Origin: CAWDDA01 sp963813345
Lineage (GTDB): Bacteria > Acidobacteriota > Blastocatellia > RBC074
Assembly: GCA_963813345.1 (NCBI GenBank)
Contig: CAWEYR010000018.1
Span: 1 to 44,371 of the forward strand
Reading direction: 5' to 3'
Length of the DNA: 44,371 bases
The notes under the pieces were generated by a model, which worked only from the letters and a program-made list of their open reading frames with translations, did not search any database and was not told the origin of the DNA. The position numbers and the translations under genes are program-made. Position 1 is the stretch's first letter; each line of letters starts with the position of its first letter. Shown here piece after piece: positions 17,399 through 25,444 of this stretch.

Positions 17399-17803
17399 TT
17401 ACTTCGCCTGGAGAGTTATCGATGTCTGCCCTGAGCCTGCGGGCCCTTCGTACTTGACCTGCGCTTGCCAGGTGCCGGCCATTTCGATGTCAACGACTGC
17501 CCGGTACTTGCCCGGAGTCTCAGTCGTCGTCAGCGCGGCTCGGTTATTCATTTCAGCCATCGCGCCCATGGCGGGCATCTGGAAATTGAGCGATGCCGAT
17601 CCTACATCGATCCCTTTCCCCGAAGCGTCAGCGAAGGTGAGCATCAACTCGTTGTTTCCCTTGGTGAGCTGGCCCTTGGGGCTCGAGATCGTGATAGCCA
17701 CATCACCGGACTTGGCTGTGGTTATTACACGTTCGCCGCTTTGGCAGGCCAGGGTGATTGAAACGAGAGAAAGACAGAGAAGGGAGAGAATAGTTCTTTT
17801 CAT
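17399..17803 (-). CDS. FixH/YtkA-like lipoprotein of the copper efflux operon
   Basis: 134 residues. A lipoprotein signal ends in SITLAC with Cys20 as the lipidation site, so it is a periplasmic lipoprotein. The rest is one beta-sandwich domain of the FixH/YtkA type: GDVAITISSPKGQLTKGNNE, LTFADASGKGI, FQMPAMGAMAEMN, PGKYRAVVDIEMAGTWQAQV. This domain is often found beside heavy-metal RND pumps. The Met-rich stretch (four Met within about 12 residues) could hold Cu(I), which is inference. It ends 4 bp before cusA starts, so it is surely co-transcribed. Confidence 0.8.
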   Translation of the reverse strand: MKRTILSLLCLSLVSITLACQSGERVITTAKSGDVAITISSPKGQLTKGNNELMLTFADASGKGIDVGSASLNFQMPAMGAMAEMNNRAALTTTETPGKYRAVVDIEMAGTWQAQVKYEGPAGSGQTSITLQAK

Positions 17804-17832
17804 AGGTATCCCTGAGAAATCTTGAAAGACAC

Positions 17833-17860
17833 GATTCCGCCTGAAGGCGGTACAACGTAC
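17833..17860 (+). repeat. Dispersed short palindrome, complete copy
   Basis: GATTCCGCCTGAAGGCGG followed by TACAACGTAC. Stem CCGCCT/AGGCGG with GA loop. Other copies lie at 9581, 18448, 30633, 39738 and 39793. Confidence 0.85.
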
Positions 17861-17905
17861 TCACAATGTACTAAGAATTGTTAGCGACTAGACACACTAC
17901 GGCCC

Positions 17906-18262
17906 TTAAATCAGGAGTGAGCCGCAGTCGAGGTAGCGAGCAGAGGAGCCATTGATGGCTCTCGTAGGGGAACTGGGAAATCTTGTTTGCCGAGCGTAGT
18001 CGGCTTGCAGAAGAACGCTTGTCGCCCAGGAGGGTGAGTGTGCTATGCGCGATGGTGCGGCAGCCAACAGCCTGGTTGACGGTGGTGGAATCTCGGCAGA
18101 CTGTCTGCATTCGATAATGCAGAATGGCCGGACGGCACCGTCAACTGCCGTGCAGCACTCCGTGCTGCATCCCTCATCCGATTCAGCCTCAACCGGAAAC
18201 ACCGCCAGCAGGTTGCAAAGCAGTATTACCGAGAAGAGAAATGTACCGATTCGACGGACCAT
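17906..18262 (-). CDS. Small secreted Cys-rich protein ahead of the copper efflux genes
   Basis: 118 residues from the ATG at 18262. The open frame extends further left into a repeat, which is not coding. A signal peptide (VRRIGTFLFSVILLCNLLAV, then FPVEA) precedes a short Cys-rich stretch: CSTECC, then FCIIEC. The rest is low in structure, with Pro and Ser, ending RYLDCGSLLI. I do not recognise the family with certainty. Position and orientation suggest it is the first gene of the copper operon, and the closely spaced cysteines could bind metal, both as inference. It is separated from the lipoprotein gene by a repeat-bearing 102-bp gap. Confidence 0.5.
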   Translation of the reverse strand: MVRRIGTFLFSVILLCNLLAVFPVEAESDEGCSTECCTAVDGAVRPFCIIECRQSAEIPPPSTRLLAAAPSRIAHSPSWATSVLLQADYARQTRFPSSPTRAINGSSARYLDCGSLLI

Positions 18263-18289
18263 TGATAGATACTTATAGCCAATCAGGGC

Positions 18290-18447
18290 ATGGAGTTCAA
18301 GCTTTGAAAACCGCACCACGGAACACACGGAGAAAGACACGGAAAGACACAGAAACAAATCCAGACAAATTTCAAGAATTAGTTCCGTGTTTTTCCGTGT
18401 CTCTTTCCGTGTGTTCCGTGGTTCGGTTTTCCAAGCTTGAACTCCAT
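18290..18447. repeat. 158-bp near-perfect hairpin with ACACGGA-type arms
   Basis: Left arm 18290 to about 18353 and right arm about 18385-18447 are inverse copies over about 62 bp with few mismatches. They start ATGGAGTTCAAGCTT at the outer ends, then GAAAACCG, then ACCACGGAACACACGGA and further ACACGGAA repeats. A loop of about 30 bp remains. The outer ends carry the GAGTTCAAGCTT core of the other elements. It lies between the divergent Cys-rich gene and the peroxidase gene. Confidence 0.9.
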
Positions 18448-18470
18448 CCCCTGAAGGCGGTACAACGTAC
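18448..18470 (+). repeat. Dispersed short palindrome, 5'-trimmed copy
   Basis: CCCCTGAAGGCGG-TACAACGTAC abuts the 158-bp hairpin and ends 41 bp before the start at 18512. The left stem is damaged (CCCCT instead of CCGCCT). Confidence 0.75.
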
Positions 18471-18511
18471 ATTAATCTTTCGTCTCTCAAACGCGCTGGA
18501 GGCTGATGTTG

Positions 18512-20863
18512 ATGGCTCGTTCGCGACGTCGTGCGTGGAAGCTTGCTCTGCTTGCGCTCGTTCTGGTGCCTGTCATCGGATTACTCGCCCTCGGTTTCTG
18601 GCCGGTAAGTGCGGACTTCACCGGAGATGAAGGCACAGCCGGAGTCGATTCAAGAGCGTCAGGACTGAAGAAGCCTTTCCCCGCGATGGTTGTGCCCGCA
18701 GGCAATTCGATGCCTTCGGATCTGAAGAGCGATCCTCGAACCGCCCTCGGACACTTGCTCTTCTTCGACCCGATCGTTTCCGGTGACAACACGATCTCGT
18801 GCGCGACCTGTCATCACCCGGATCTCGGCTTTTCGGACGGCCGCGGGCTTTCTATGGGTAAGGGAGGAACCGGCTTCGGACCCAACCGTTCCGGCGGCAC
18901 CGTCATCAGACGAGGAGCGCCGACTCTCTGGAATGCAGCCTACAATCACCTTCAGTTCTGGGATGGACGCGCCGCTCACCTTGAGGAACAGGCAACAAAG
19001 CCGATTACCAGCCAGGACGAGATGAACGAGAAGCCGGAAGATCTGGTTCGTGAGCTGCGCGCGATCCCGGAATACGTCGAACTCTTCGATAAAGCCTTCA
19101 ACGGCCGAAATGGCTCGGCTGTAACATTCGAGAATGTTGCAAACGCGATCGCGATGTTTGAGCGCACGCTCACTGCGAACGATACTCCCTTTGACCGGTA
19201 TGTGAATGGTGATCTTTACGCGCTGACGCCGGCACAGAAACGCGGGTTCAATCTTTTTCGATCGGGCAAGACCCGGTGCTTCGAGTGCCATGGACTTCCG
19301 ACGTTTGCCAACCGTGACTTCAAAGTCATCGGAGTTCCAGATTTGCCCGGGTCGCAGCCCGATTTCGGCAGGTTCGATGTCACCAAAGGTGAAGGGAACA
19401 AGGGCGCGTTCAAGGTGCCGACTTTGAGAAACAGCGTTCTCAACGCACCCTACATGCACAATGGCAAGTTCGCCACGCTCGAACAGGTGATCGCCTTCTA
19501 CGCGGCGGGAGGGGGACCGGCTCTCGGACATCCAACGCCGCATCTCGATGACAAGATACGCGCGTATTCAATCTCGCCCCAGGAAAAGGCGGATCTGATC
19601 GCGTTCCTCTTTGCGCTTGTCGATGAGACCAACCTCCCGGCTTTTCCGAAAGACGTGCCTTCAAAGCTCCCTGTCGTTGAAAGGATTACATCCGAGACGC
19701 GCGCGCTTGTGCCTGAATACAATGTCGGAGCGCCAGCCGAAGCGCGCGCGGATCGAGCGGCGACTACAGTAAGGGTAAAACCTGGAGAATCGATCCAGGC
19801 CGCGATCAACGATGCCCGGCCGGGTGACACGATCGAGGTTGAGCCCGGAATCTACAGCGAAGAGCTCACGATCGATCTCGATCGCATCACGCTCAAGGGG
19901 ATTACAAAGGCAAGTCCATTTGAAGCGGCGCGCGACGATCTTCAATCAGCTTCAGGTAAGGGAGACGGGTCGCGCTGGCCGATTCTCGACGGCAGGAAAA
20001 AGCTGTCAGACGCTGTAATTGCCACAGGTGATTACTTCCGGATCGAAGGCTTCGAAGTGCGGAATTACGTTGCAAACGGGGTCGTTGTCCAGCACGCGAA
20101 TGCCCCGGTTTTCCGTGACCTTTTTGTCGATAGCACCGGGTTGTACGGGACCTATCCCGTGAGCTGCACGGGAGTGTTGATCGAAAGGGTTGCAGCGACG
20201 AAGATTGCTGATGCCGCGATCTATGTCGGGCAATCGCGTGACATCATCGTCCGCGAATCGATTGCTTACGGTAACGTGACGGGAATCGAAATCGAGAATT
20301 CGGTCAACGCATTGGTCGAAGGGAACCATGTATTTGACAACACGGGAGGAATTCTCGTGTTTCTCCTTCCCAATAATGTCTCCAAGATTGGGAAGAATGC
20401 GCGTGTCGTGAACAACAAGGTGATCGAAAACAATCACCCGAATTTCGGCAATCCAACTTCAATTGTGGGCCGGGTACCTCCCGGGGGCGGCATTCTGGTA
20501 ATGGCGGTGGACAATACGGAAGTCACCGGCAATGAGATTCGCGGTAACAATTCATATGGAGTTGCGGTTACTAGTCTCGAGACATCATTTCCCAAAGGAA
20601 CGCATTTTGATGTAGGCTCGACTCCCGAGAACAATTGGATTCACGGAAATAGGTTTTCGGGCAACGGATCAAATCCTGCGGAATCGATCAGGAAGCGCGG
20701 GTTGAATGGCGCCGACCTCCTGTGGGACCTTTCAGGCTGGTCAAACCGATGGGATGAGCCTGGAGCGACGACTGCGACTCCTCTTTTGTCAAACAGCTGG
20801 CCGGCAATGGTTCGCAGGGGTTACTGGAGAGGACTTCACGTTCTAGGCATGTTGTACCGCTAA
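18512..20863 (+). CDS. Di-haem cytochrome c peroxidase fused to a parallel beta-helix domain
   Basis: About 783 residues. The ATG at 18512 is preferred over 18506 because GGAGG at 18498-18502 is 9 bp from it. The protein has an N-terminal membrane/signal segment (about 10-35). The first haem site is CATCHH and the second is CFECHG, counted from 18506 at about 99 and 258. MauG/CCP-family text includes LGHLLFFDP, LWNAAYNHLQFWDGRA, KVPTLRNSVLNAPYMHNG and FYAAGGG. From about 425 to the end is a right-handed beta-helix that starts VKPGESIQAAINDARPGDTI and repeats GNEIRGN-like turns, as in NosD/beta_helix proteins. It is an exported haem enzyme joined to a carbohydrate- or surface-binding type fold. 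The substrate is unknown. Tandem beta-helix proteins paired with a cytochrome-like partner are known; here both are one chain. Confidence 0.9.
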   Translation: MARSRRRAWKLALLALVLVPVIGLLALGFWPVSADFTGDEGTAGVDSRASGLKKPFPAMVVPAGNSMPSDLKSDPRTALGHLLFFDPIVSGDNTISCATCHHPDLGFSDGRGLSMGKGGTGFGPNRSGGTVIRRGAPTLWNAAYNHLQFWDGRAAHLEEQATKPITSQDEMNEKPEDLVRELRAIPEYVELFDKAFNGRNGSAVTFENVANAIAMFERTLTANDTPFDRYVNGDLYALTPAQKRGFNLFRSGKTRCFECHGLPTFANRDFKVIGVPDLPGSQPDFGRFDVTKGEGNKGAFKVPTLRNSVLNAPYMHNGKFATLEQVIAFYAAGGGPALGHPTPHLDDKIRAYSISPQEKADLIAFLFALVDETNLPAFPKDVPSKLPVVERITSETRALVPEYNVGAPAEARADRAATTVRVKPGESIQAAINDARPGDTIEVEPGIYSEELTIDLDRITLKGITKASPFEAARDDLQSASGKGDGSRWPILDGRKKLSDAVIATGDYFRIEGFEVRNYVANGVVVQHANAPVFRDLFVDSTGLYGTYPVSCTGVLIERVAATKIADAAIYVGQSRDIIVRESIAYGNVTGIEIENSVNALVEGNHVFDNTGGILVFLLPNNVSKIGKNARVVNNKVIENNHPNFGNPTSIVGRVPPGGGILVMAVDNTEVTGNEIRGNNSYGVAVTSLETSFPKGTHFDVGSTPENNWIHGNRFSGNGSNPAESIRKRGLNGADLLWDLSGWSNRWDEPGATTATPLLSNSWPAMVRRGYWRGLHVLGMLYR

Positions 20864-20872
20864 AGTGTTGAT

Positions 20873-20901
20873 TTGACAGTTTGTGATATTTTGTGCTAAG
20901 T
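20873..20901 (+). promoter_or_regulatory. Candidate sigma-70 promoter of the ATP synthase cluster
   Basis: TTGACA at 20873-20878, then 17 bp, then CTAAGT at 20896-20901. The -35 is perfect and the -10 weak. It sits in the only gap before the b' gene. The next start codon is very close, so the transcript would have almost no leader, which weakens the call. Confidence 0.3.
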
Positions 20902-21907
20902 TTTTGAGTGGTTATGGACGCTAACGCTCGCTCTGGCAGGAAACAGTATTCTGAGCATCGACGGGTCGTTCCTTCTGATATTCGCGTCGGTCATATTTCT
21001 TATCTTCATTCTTAATCGCACCCTTTTTCGCCCGGTGAATGCCATTCTCGAAGAGCGCGAACGGCTTGGTGCCGGGAGAATAAAGGAATCCCGGCAGATG
21101 CTCGCGCAGTATGAAGAGCGCCTTACGAAGTACGAGAACGAAATCCGAGCAGCGCGGGCGCGCGCCTTCGCTGACTTCGAAGCTCGACGTCGCGAGATGC
21201 TCAATGAGCGAGCCAAGCTGATCGCTAGCGCCCGAGAGGATGTTCGCGCTCAGGTCGATGCCGCGAAGAACGAGATTGCAGTCGAGTCGCGTGAGGCTCG
21301 CCGACAGCTCGAAACAGAGGCGCGGACGATGGCTGAGGGAATCTCAGAGCGACTGATCAATCAGGGGAGTCGGAGCATGACGCTTCCCCTGCTCACAACT
21401 CCGGTTTTTGGCCTGCTTGCGAGTGAAGGTCTCGACCCGCTCGGAATTCCAAAGCTCGTCAATCTGATCATCTTTGTTGGTATCCTTTACTACCTTCTCA
21501 GAAAACCTGCCCGCGCGTTCTTTGCGCGGCGGCTCGCAGACGTCAGGTCGACGCTCGACAGGGCGGCAAAGGACAAGGAGACCGCGACCACAAAACTCAA
21601 GGATATCGACGCTCGGCTTGCGCGGCTGGAAGTGGAGATCGCGGAAATACAGGCTCAAACTGATCACGAAGCCGAAGCAGAGCGCGCTCGCATCCAGAGG
21701 GACACTGAAAAGGAAGCTGAGCGCTTGAGGCAACTCGCTAAACGGGAGATTGACATCGCAAAGTTCGGCGCTCTGGTTGAGCTCAGGAAGTTTGCGGCCG
21801 ATAAGTCCGTTGAGCTTGCCGAGCAGATGATCCGCAACAGGCTGACAGTAGAAGATGACCGGCGGCTCGTAGATCGCGCGAGCGCCGGACTTCCTGGCGT
21901 GAATTGA
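20900..21907 (+). CDS. atpF: F-type ATP synthase peripheral stalk, b' and b subunits in one open frame
   Basis: One frame holds two stalk subunits in a row. The first (b'-like) has a membrane span SFLLIFASVIFLIFIL then NRTLFRPVNAILEERE and a long charged coiled coil. The second begins at MTLPLLTTPVFG (21377) with LVNLIIFVGILYYLLRKPA and another coiled coil ending KSVELAEQMIRNRLT. The frame is open from 20900, but there is no ATG, GTG or TTG before the first span; a GTG occurs only at 21035, after it. An ATG in another frame at 20914 suggests an indel near the start. The second part has its own GGGGAG 7 bp before 21377, and a TGA in another frame overlaps that ATG. Two separate genes with ATGA overlap are therefore likely in the ancestor. 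The stalk holds F1 to the membrane. Confidence 0.85.
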   Translation, partial: VFEWLWTLTLALAGNSILSIDGSFLLIFASVIFLIFILNRTLFRPVNAILEERERLGAGRIKESRQMLAQYEERLTKYENEIRAARARAFADFEARRREMLNERAKLIASAREDVRAQVDAAKNEIAVESREARRQLETEARTMAEGISERLINQGSRSMTLPLLTTPVFGLLASEGLDPLGIPKLVNLIIFVGILYYLLRKPARAFFARRLADVRSTLDRAAKDKETATTKLKDIDARLARLEVEIAEIQAQTDHEAEAERARIQRDTEKEAERLRQLAKREIDIAKFGALVELRKFAADKSVELAEQMIRNRLTVEDDRRLVDRASAGLPGVN

Positions 21908-21917
21908 AGCTAAACAG

Positions 21918-22466
21918 ATGAGTGTAACGACGATTGCAAACCGGTATGGACGCGCGCTCGTCGACGTCATGAGCGAGCGAGGACAGGTCTCCGAAGTTCT
22001 GGCCGACCTCGATCGCTTCGCGGCGCTACTGAAAGAGCATTCCCAGCTCCACAACGCCTTTGCTAGCCCGGTGATTCCGCAGGCTCGCAAGAGGACCGTG
22101 CTCAAGGAACTTCTTGCGCGAATGAATCCAAACCGGACGAGCGAGAATTTCTTAAGGCTTCTTCTGGAGCACTATCGTCTCCACCGGCTGGACATTATGC
22201 TTGCAGCCGTTCGGCGCGAGCTTGATGTTCGCGCGGGGATTGTGACGGCGGACGTAACGCTGGCTCGAGAGGCAGGAGAGGACGAGCGCGAGAAGTTGCG
22301 CGAGCGACTCAAGTCAGCCACTGGCAAGGAAGTTCGAATGAAGATCAAGACCGACCCGAACATTATCGGAGGAGTGGTGGTGCGTATCGGCAGCCGCATT
22401 TACGACGGGTCGATCAGGAACCAGCTCTCTCTGTTGAGACAGCAGCTCGCAGAGGCAAAACACTAA
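21918..22466 (+). CDS. atpH: ATP synthase F1 delta subunit
   Basis: 182 residues, the usual length. The N-terminal six-helix domain reads TIANRYGRALVDVMSERGQ, then FASPVIPQARKRTVLKELL. The C-terminal part has the family signature KIKTDPNIIGGVVVRIGSRIYDGS followed by a final helix SIRNQLSLLRQQL. It joins the top of F1 (alpha subunits) to the b-type stalk encoded just upstream, 10 bp away. The order b'-b-delta-alpha-gamma is the standard one. Confidence 0.95.
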   Translation: MSVTTIANRYGRALVDVMSERGQVSEVLADLDRFAALLKEHSQLHNAFASPVIPQARKRTVLKELLARMNPNRTSENFLRLLLEHYRLHRLDIMLAAVRRELDVRAGIVTADVTLAREAGEDEREKLRERLKSATGKEVRMKIKTDPNIIGGVVVRIGSRIYDGSIRNQLSLLRQQLAEAKH

Positions 22467-22473
22467 GGAACGC

Positions 22474-24012
22474 ATGGCAGACGAAATCAGAGCAGACGAA
22501 ATCAGCAAGATACTCAGGGAACAGATCGAGAGCTTTGGCGCTGGGGTCTCAGTCGCGGAAGTGGGTACAGTAGTCAAGGTGGGCGACGGAATCGCTGACG
22601 TGCACGGCCTCGAGAACGTGATGGCAGGAGAGTTGCTCGAATTTGAAAAGGGTGGAGCATCAGGGCTCGCGCTCAACCTCGAAGAGGACAAGGTTGGCGT
22701 GGTGCTTCTTGGCGACTATCTGAGTGTCGAGGAAGGCGCCATCGTCAAGCGGACTAAGCGAATCATTGAAGTTCCCGTAGGTGATGCCGTCATAGGGCGC
22801 GTCGTAAATGCGCTCGGCCAGCCGGCAGATGGCAAGGGGCCAATCATTTCGGAAGAGACTTATGCGCTCGAACGCATTGCCCCGGGAATTGTTGACCGGG
22901 AACCCGTCAAGGAGCCAATGCAGACGGGGCTCAAGGCGATCGATTCAATGGTGCCGATCGGGAGAGGCCAGCGCGAGCTGATCATCGGCGACCGGCAGAC
23001 AGGGAAGACCGCGGTAGCGCTGGACACGATCATCAACCAGCGAGGGAAGGACGTCATCTGCGTCTATGTCGCCATCGGCCAGAAGGCTTCTACAGTGGCG
23101 AACCTGCAGGCGACGCTCGAAAAGTATAACGCGATGGACTACACGGTCATCGTGGCGGCGCCCGCGTCTGATCCTGCCGCAATGCAGTACTTCGCACCAT
23201 ATGCGGGTTGTGCCATAGGCGAGTACTTCATGGATCGCGGCAAGGCGGTTCTGTGCATCTACGATGATCTCTCAAAGCACGCGGCGGCATATCGTGAGAT
23301 CAGTCTGCTGCTCAGAAGGCCACCGGGACGCGAGGCGTATCCTGGGGACGTATTCTACCTCCATTCGCGGTTGCTCGAGCGCGCGGCAAAATACAGCAGC
23401 GCACGTGGTGGTGGTTCGCTGACAGCGCTTCCGATTATCGAGACGCAGGCAGGAGACATTTCTGCCTACATTCCGACCAACGTGATCTCGATTACAGACG
23501 GGCAGATCTTCCTGGAATCGGATCTTTTCAATGCGGGCAACCGTCCGGCAATCAACGTTGGCAACTCGGTGAGCCGGGTTGGAGGCAATGCACAGGTCAA
23601 GGCGATGAAACAGGTGGCGGGAACATTGCGTCTTGATCTGGCGCAGTACCGCGCTCTTGCAGCCTTTGCGATGTTTGCTTCGGACCTTGACCCTGCTTCC
23701 CAGCGGCAACTCGCGCGTGGAGAGCGGTTGACCGAGATCTTGAAGCAAGGTCAATTCGAGCCAATGGACGTCGAGAAGCAGATTGCGGTGATCTGGTCGG
23801 CAGCCAATGGCTACACTGACGACGTTGCGGTCGCGGATATCAAAAAGTTCGAGACAGGTCTTCTGAGTTTTATGGAGAACAGTCAGGGCGGCCTGGTTGA
23901 GGATATGAGGACGAAGCGAGTCTTTGACAAGGATCTGACAGAAAAGATGCACGCCGCCCTCAAGGAGTTCAAGGAGCGATTTCAGGCTCAGGAAAAGCGA
24001 GCCGTAGCATAA
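22474..24012 (+). CDS. atpA: ATP synthase F1 alpha subunit
   Basis: 512 residues, full length. The beta-barrel is N-terminal (VGDGIADVHGLENVMAGELL). The nucleotide fold has Walker A GDRQTGKT at 172-179, followed by VCVYVAIGQKAS, and the Walker B region AVLCIYDDLSKHA. The catalytic arginine finger is in SVSRVGGNAQ. A helical C-terminus closes the protein. Alpha carries non-catalytic nucleotide sites and lends the arginine to the beta catalytic site. Seven bp separate it from delta and 4 bp from gamma, so translation is coupled. Confidence 0.98.
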   Translation: MADEIRADEISKILREQIESFGAGVSVAEVGTVVKVGDGIADVHGLENVMAGELLEFEKGGASGLALNLEEDKVGVVLLGDYLSVEEGAIVKRTKRIIEVPVGDAVIGRVVNALGQPADGKGPIISEETYALERIAPGIVDREPVKEPMQTGLKAIDSMVPIGRGQRELIIGDRQTGKTAVALDTIINQRGKDVICVYVAIGQKASTVANLQATLEKYNAMDYTVIVAAPASDPAAMQYFAPYAGCAIGEYFMDRGKAVLCIYDDLSKHAAAYREISLLLRRPPGREAYPGDVFYLHSRLLERAAKYSSARGGGSLTALPIIETQAGDISAYIPTNVISITDGQIFLESDLFNAGNRPAINVGNSVSRVGGNAQVKAMKQVAGTLRLDLAQYRALAAFAMFASDLDPASQRQLARGERLTEILKQGQFEPMDVEKQIAVIWSAANGYTDDVAVADIKKFETGLLSFMENSQGGLVEDMRTKRVFDKDLTEKMHAALKEFKERFQAQEKRAVA

Positions 24013-24016
24013 GACT

Positions 24017-24922
24017 ATGCCGAACCTTGGAGGGCTCAGGCGGCGGATCCGGGCCATAAAGAGCACGCGACAGATTACCAGGGCCATGAAAATGGTCTCC
24101 GCTGCGAAGCTTCGTCGCGCACAGGAGCGGGTGACGGCTGCGAGGCCCTACACAAACAAAATCATCGACATCTTCAGCGATCTTAAGAAACGCGCGCCTG
24201 ATTTCGAGCATCCGCTGCTCGGTTCAGGTCAAGTGTCAGAAATGACTGCCGAGAAGGGAACTGAGCGACTGCTGCTTCTCCTGATAACCGGGGATAAGGG
24301 GTTGTGCGGCCCGTTCAACACAAACCTCAGTAAGAAGGCGCAGGACTTTCTACGCGAGCACAAGGACAGTCACGTTGAGCTGGTAATTGTCGGCCGTCGA
24401 GGAGTGGATTATTTTCGACGCCGAAAGGTGGAAGTGCGCCGGACGTACATCGGAATCACAGGCACCGGAAGCGTAAAGAACGACGACTCAGAGCGAATAG
24501 CGCGCGAGATCATCGAAGATTTCATTTCGGAAGAGAAGCATTTTGATCGTGTATTTCTGATCTACAGCCAGTTCAAGTCGGCTCTCAGTCAGACGCCGGT
24601 CCTCGAACAGTTGCTTCCGGTTGGTGCCGGCACCGAAGGTGAGAGCGAGGCTCCAGCAGAAGGCTTGATCGATTACATTTACGAGCAGCCTCCCGAAGAC
24701 GTGTTCGGCACAATCCTTCCGCGAGTCATCGAGGTGCAGGTCTACCGCGCGCTCCTGGAATCTGTCGCGTCGGAGATGGGTGCGCGAATGACAGCTATGG
24801 AAGCAGCATCGCGGAATGCAGACGAAGTCATCGACAAGCTGACTCTCAATATGAACCGCGTCCGCCAGGCCGCCATCACACGTGAGATCATTGAAGTTGT
24901 CAGCGGAGCCGGCGCGCTGTAG
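24017..24922 (+). CDS. atpG: ATP synthase F1 gamma subunit (central rotor)
   Basis: 301 residues. The N-terminal rotor helix has the signature LRRRIRAIKSTRQITRAMKM-VSAAKLRRAQ. The middle Rossmann part has LLLITGDKGLCGPFNTN. The C-terminal helix has MTAMEAASRNADEVIDKL and ends with NRVRQAAITREIIEVVSGA. It is intact. Normally beta and epsilon follow gamma; here a vanZ-like gene follows instead, so beta, epsilon and the membrane subunits a and c must be encoded elsewhere. Confidence 0.97.
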   Translation: MPNLGGLRRRIRAIKSTRQITRAMKMVSAAKLRRAQERVTAARPYTNKIIDIFSDLKKRAPDFEHPLLGSGQVSEMTAEKGTERLLLLLITGDKGLCGPFNTNLSKKAQDFLREHKDSHVELVIVGRRGVDYFRRRKVEVRRTYIGITGTGSVKNDDSERIAREIIEDFISEEKHFDRVFLIYSQFKSALSQTPVLEQLLPVGAGTEGESEAPAEGLIDYIYEQPPEDVFGTILPRVIEVQVYRALLESVASEMGARMTAMEAASRNADEVIDKLTLNMNRVRQAAITREIIEVVSGAGAL

Positions 24923-24989
24923 AAGCAGGGTTCAGGGCTTTAGATTGCATCTTCATCGATCGGGCTCGCTGATCATGCAACTAAATGCT

Positions 24990-25444
24990 ATGAAATCTAA
25001 TCTAGAACCGACTCCGTTACTGGGCGCCCCCGCTCCTGTGGATGGCGGTTATCTATATCTTTTCAACTGATCTTTTTTCTTCTCGCCAAACTGGTTCAAC
25101 GTCTTTCCCTCATTTTCTCCTTTTTCAACGTTGTCCTCGATCCAGAAACTCTCCGCGTTATCCAATTCGTATTGCGAAAGGTTATGCACCTTTCGGCGTA
25201 CGCGATCCTTGCGTGGCTGGTCTTTCGAGCTCTGCGACGCGGTCGACGTCCGGCGTGGAGCTTCAAATGGGCTGTGCTGGCATTCGTGATATCGGCGCTC
25301 TACGCGGTCCTCGACGAGGTGCATCAATCATTCACTTTTGAACGCAGCGCGTCAGCGATGGATGTGATTATTGATTGGTGCGGGAGTGTGGTCGGGCTGC
25401 TTATTCTGAGCGTTCGAGGTGGAGAGATTTCACGGGGGAAGTAA
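24990..25444 (+). pseudogene. VanZ-family membrane protein, one or two frameshifts
   Basis: The C-terminal half (from about 25172) reads RKVMHLSAYAILAWLVFRAL, then ALYAVLDEVHQSFTFERSAS, then MDVIIDWCGSVVGLLIL. This is the VanZ-family pattern (HLxEYaiLa, DExHQxFxxxRxxxxxDxxxN/D). The N-terminal half is in another frame: RYWAPPLLWMAVIYIFSTDL, with the usual WM-IF-S start. The shift lies near 25085-25115. A start Met at 24990 (MKSNLEPT) is in a third frame, so a second indel near 25010 is possible. VanZ-like proteins are small polytopic proteins; one member gives low-level teicoplanin resistance, and most have no known role. It overlaps the end of the convergent hypothetical gene by 44 bp. Confidence 0.75.

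Noticed and set aside
18263..18490. Upstream coding extension of the Cys-rich protein
   Set aside because: This part is the 158-bp hairpin and a palindrome copy read as protein (VVPPSGD, PRNTRKETRKNTE).
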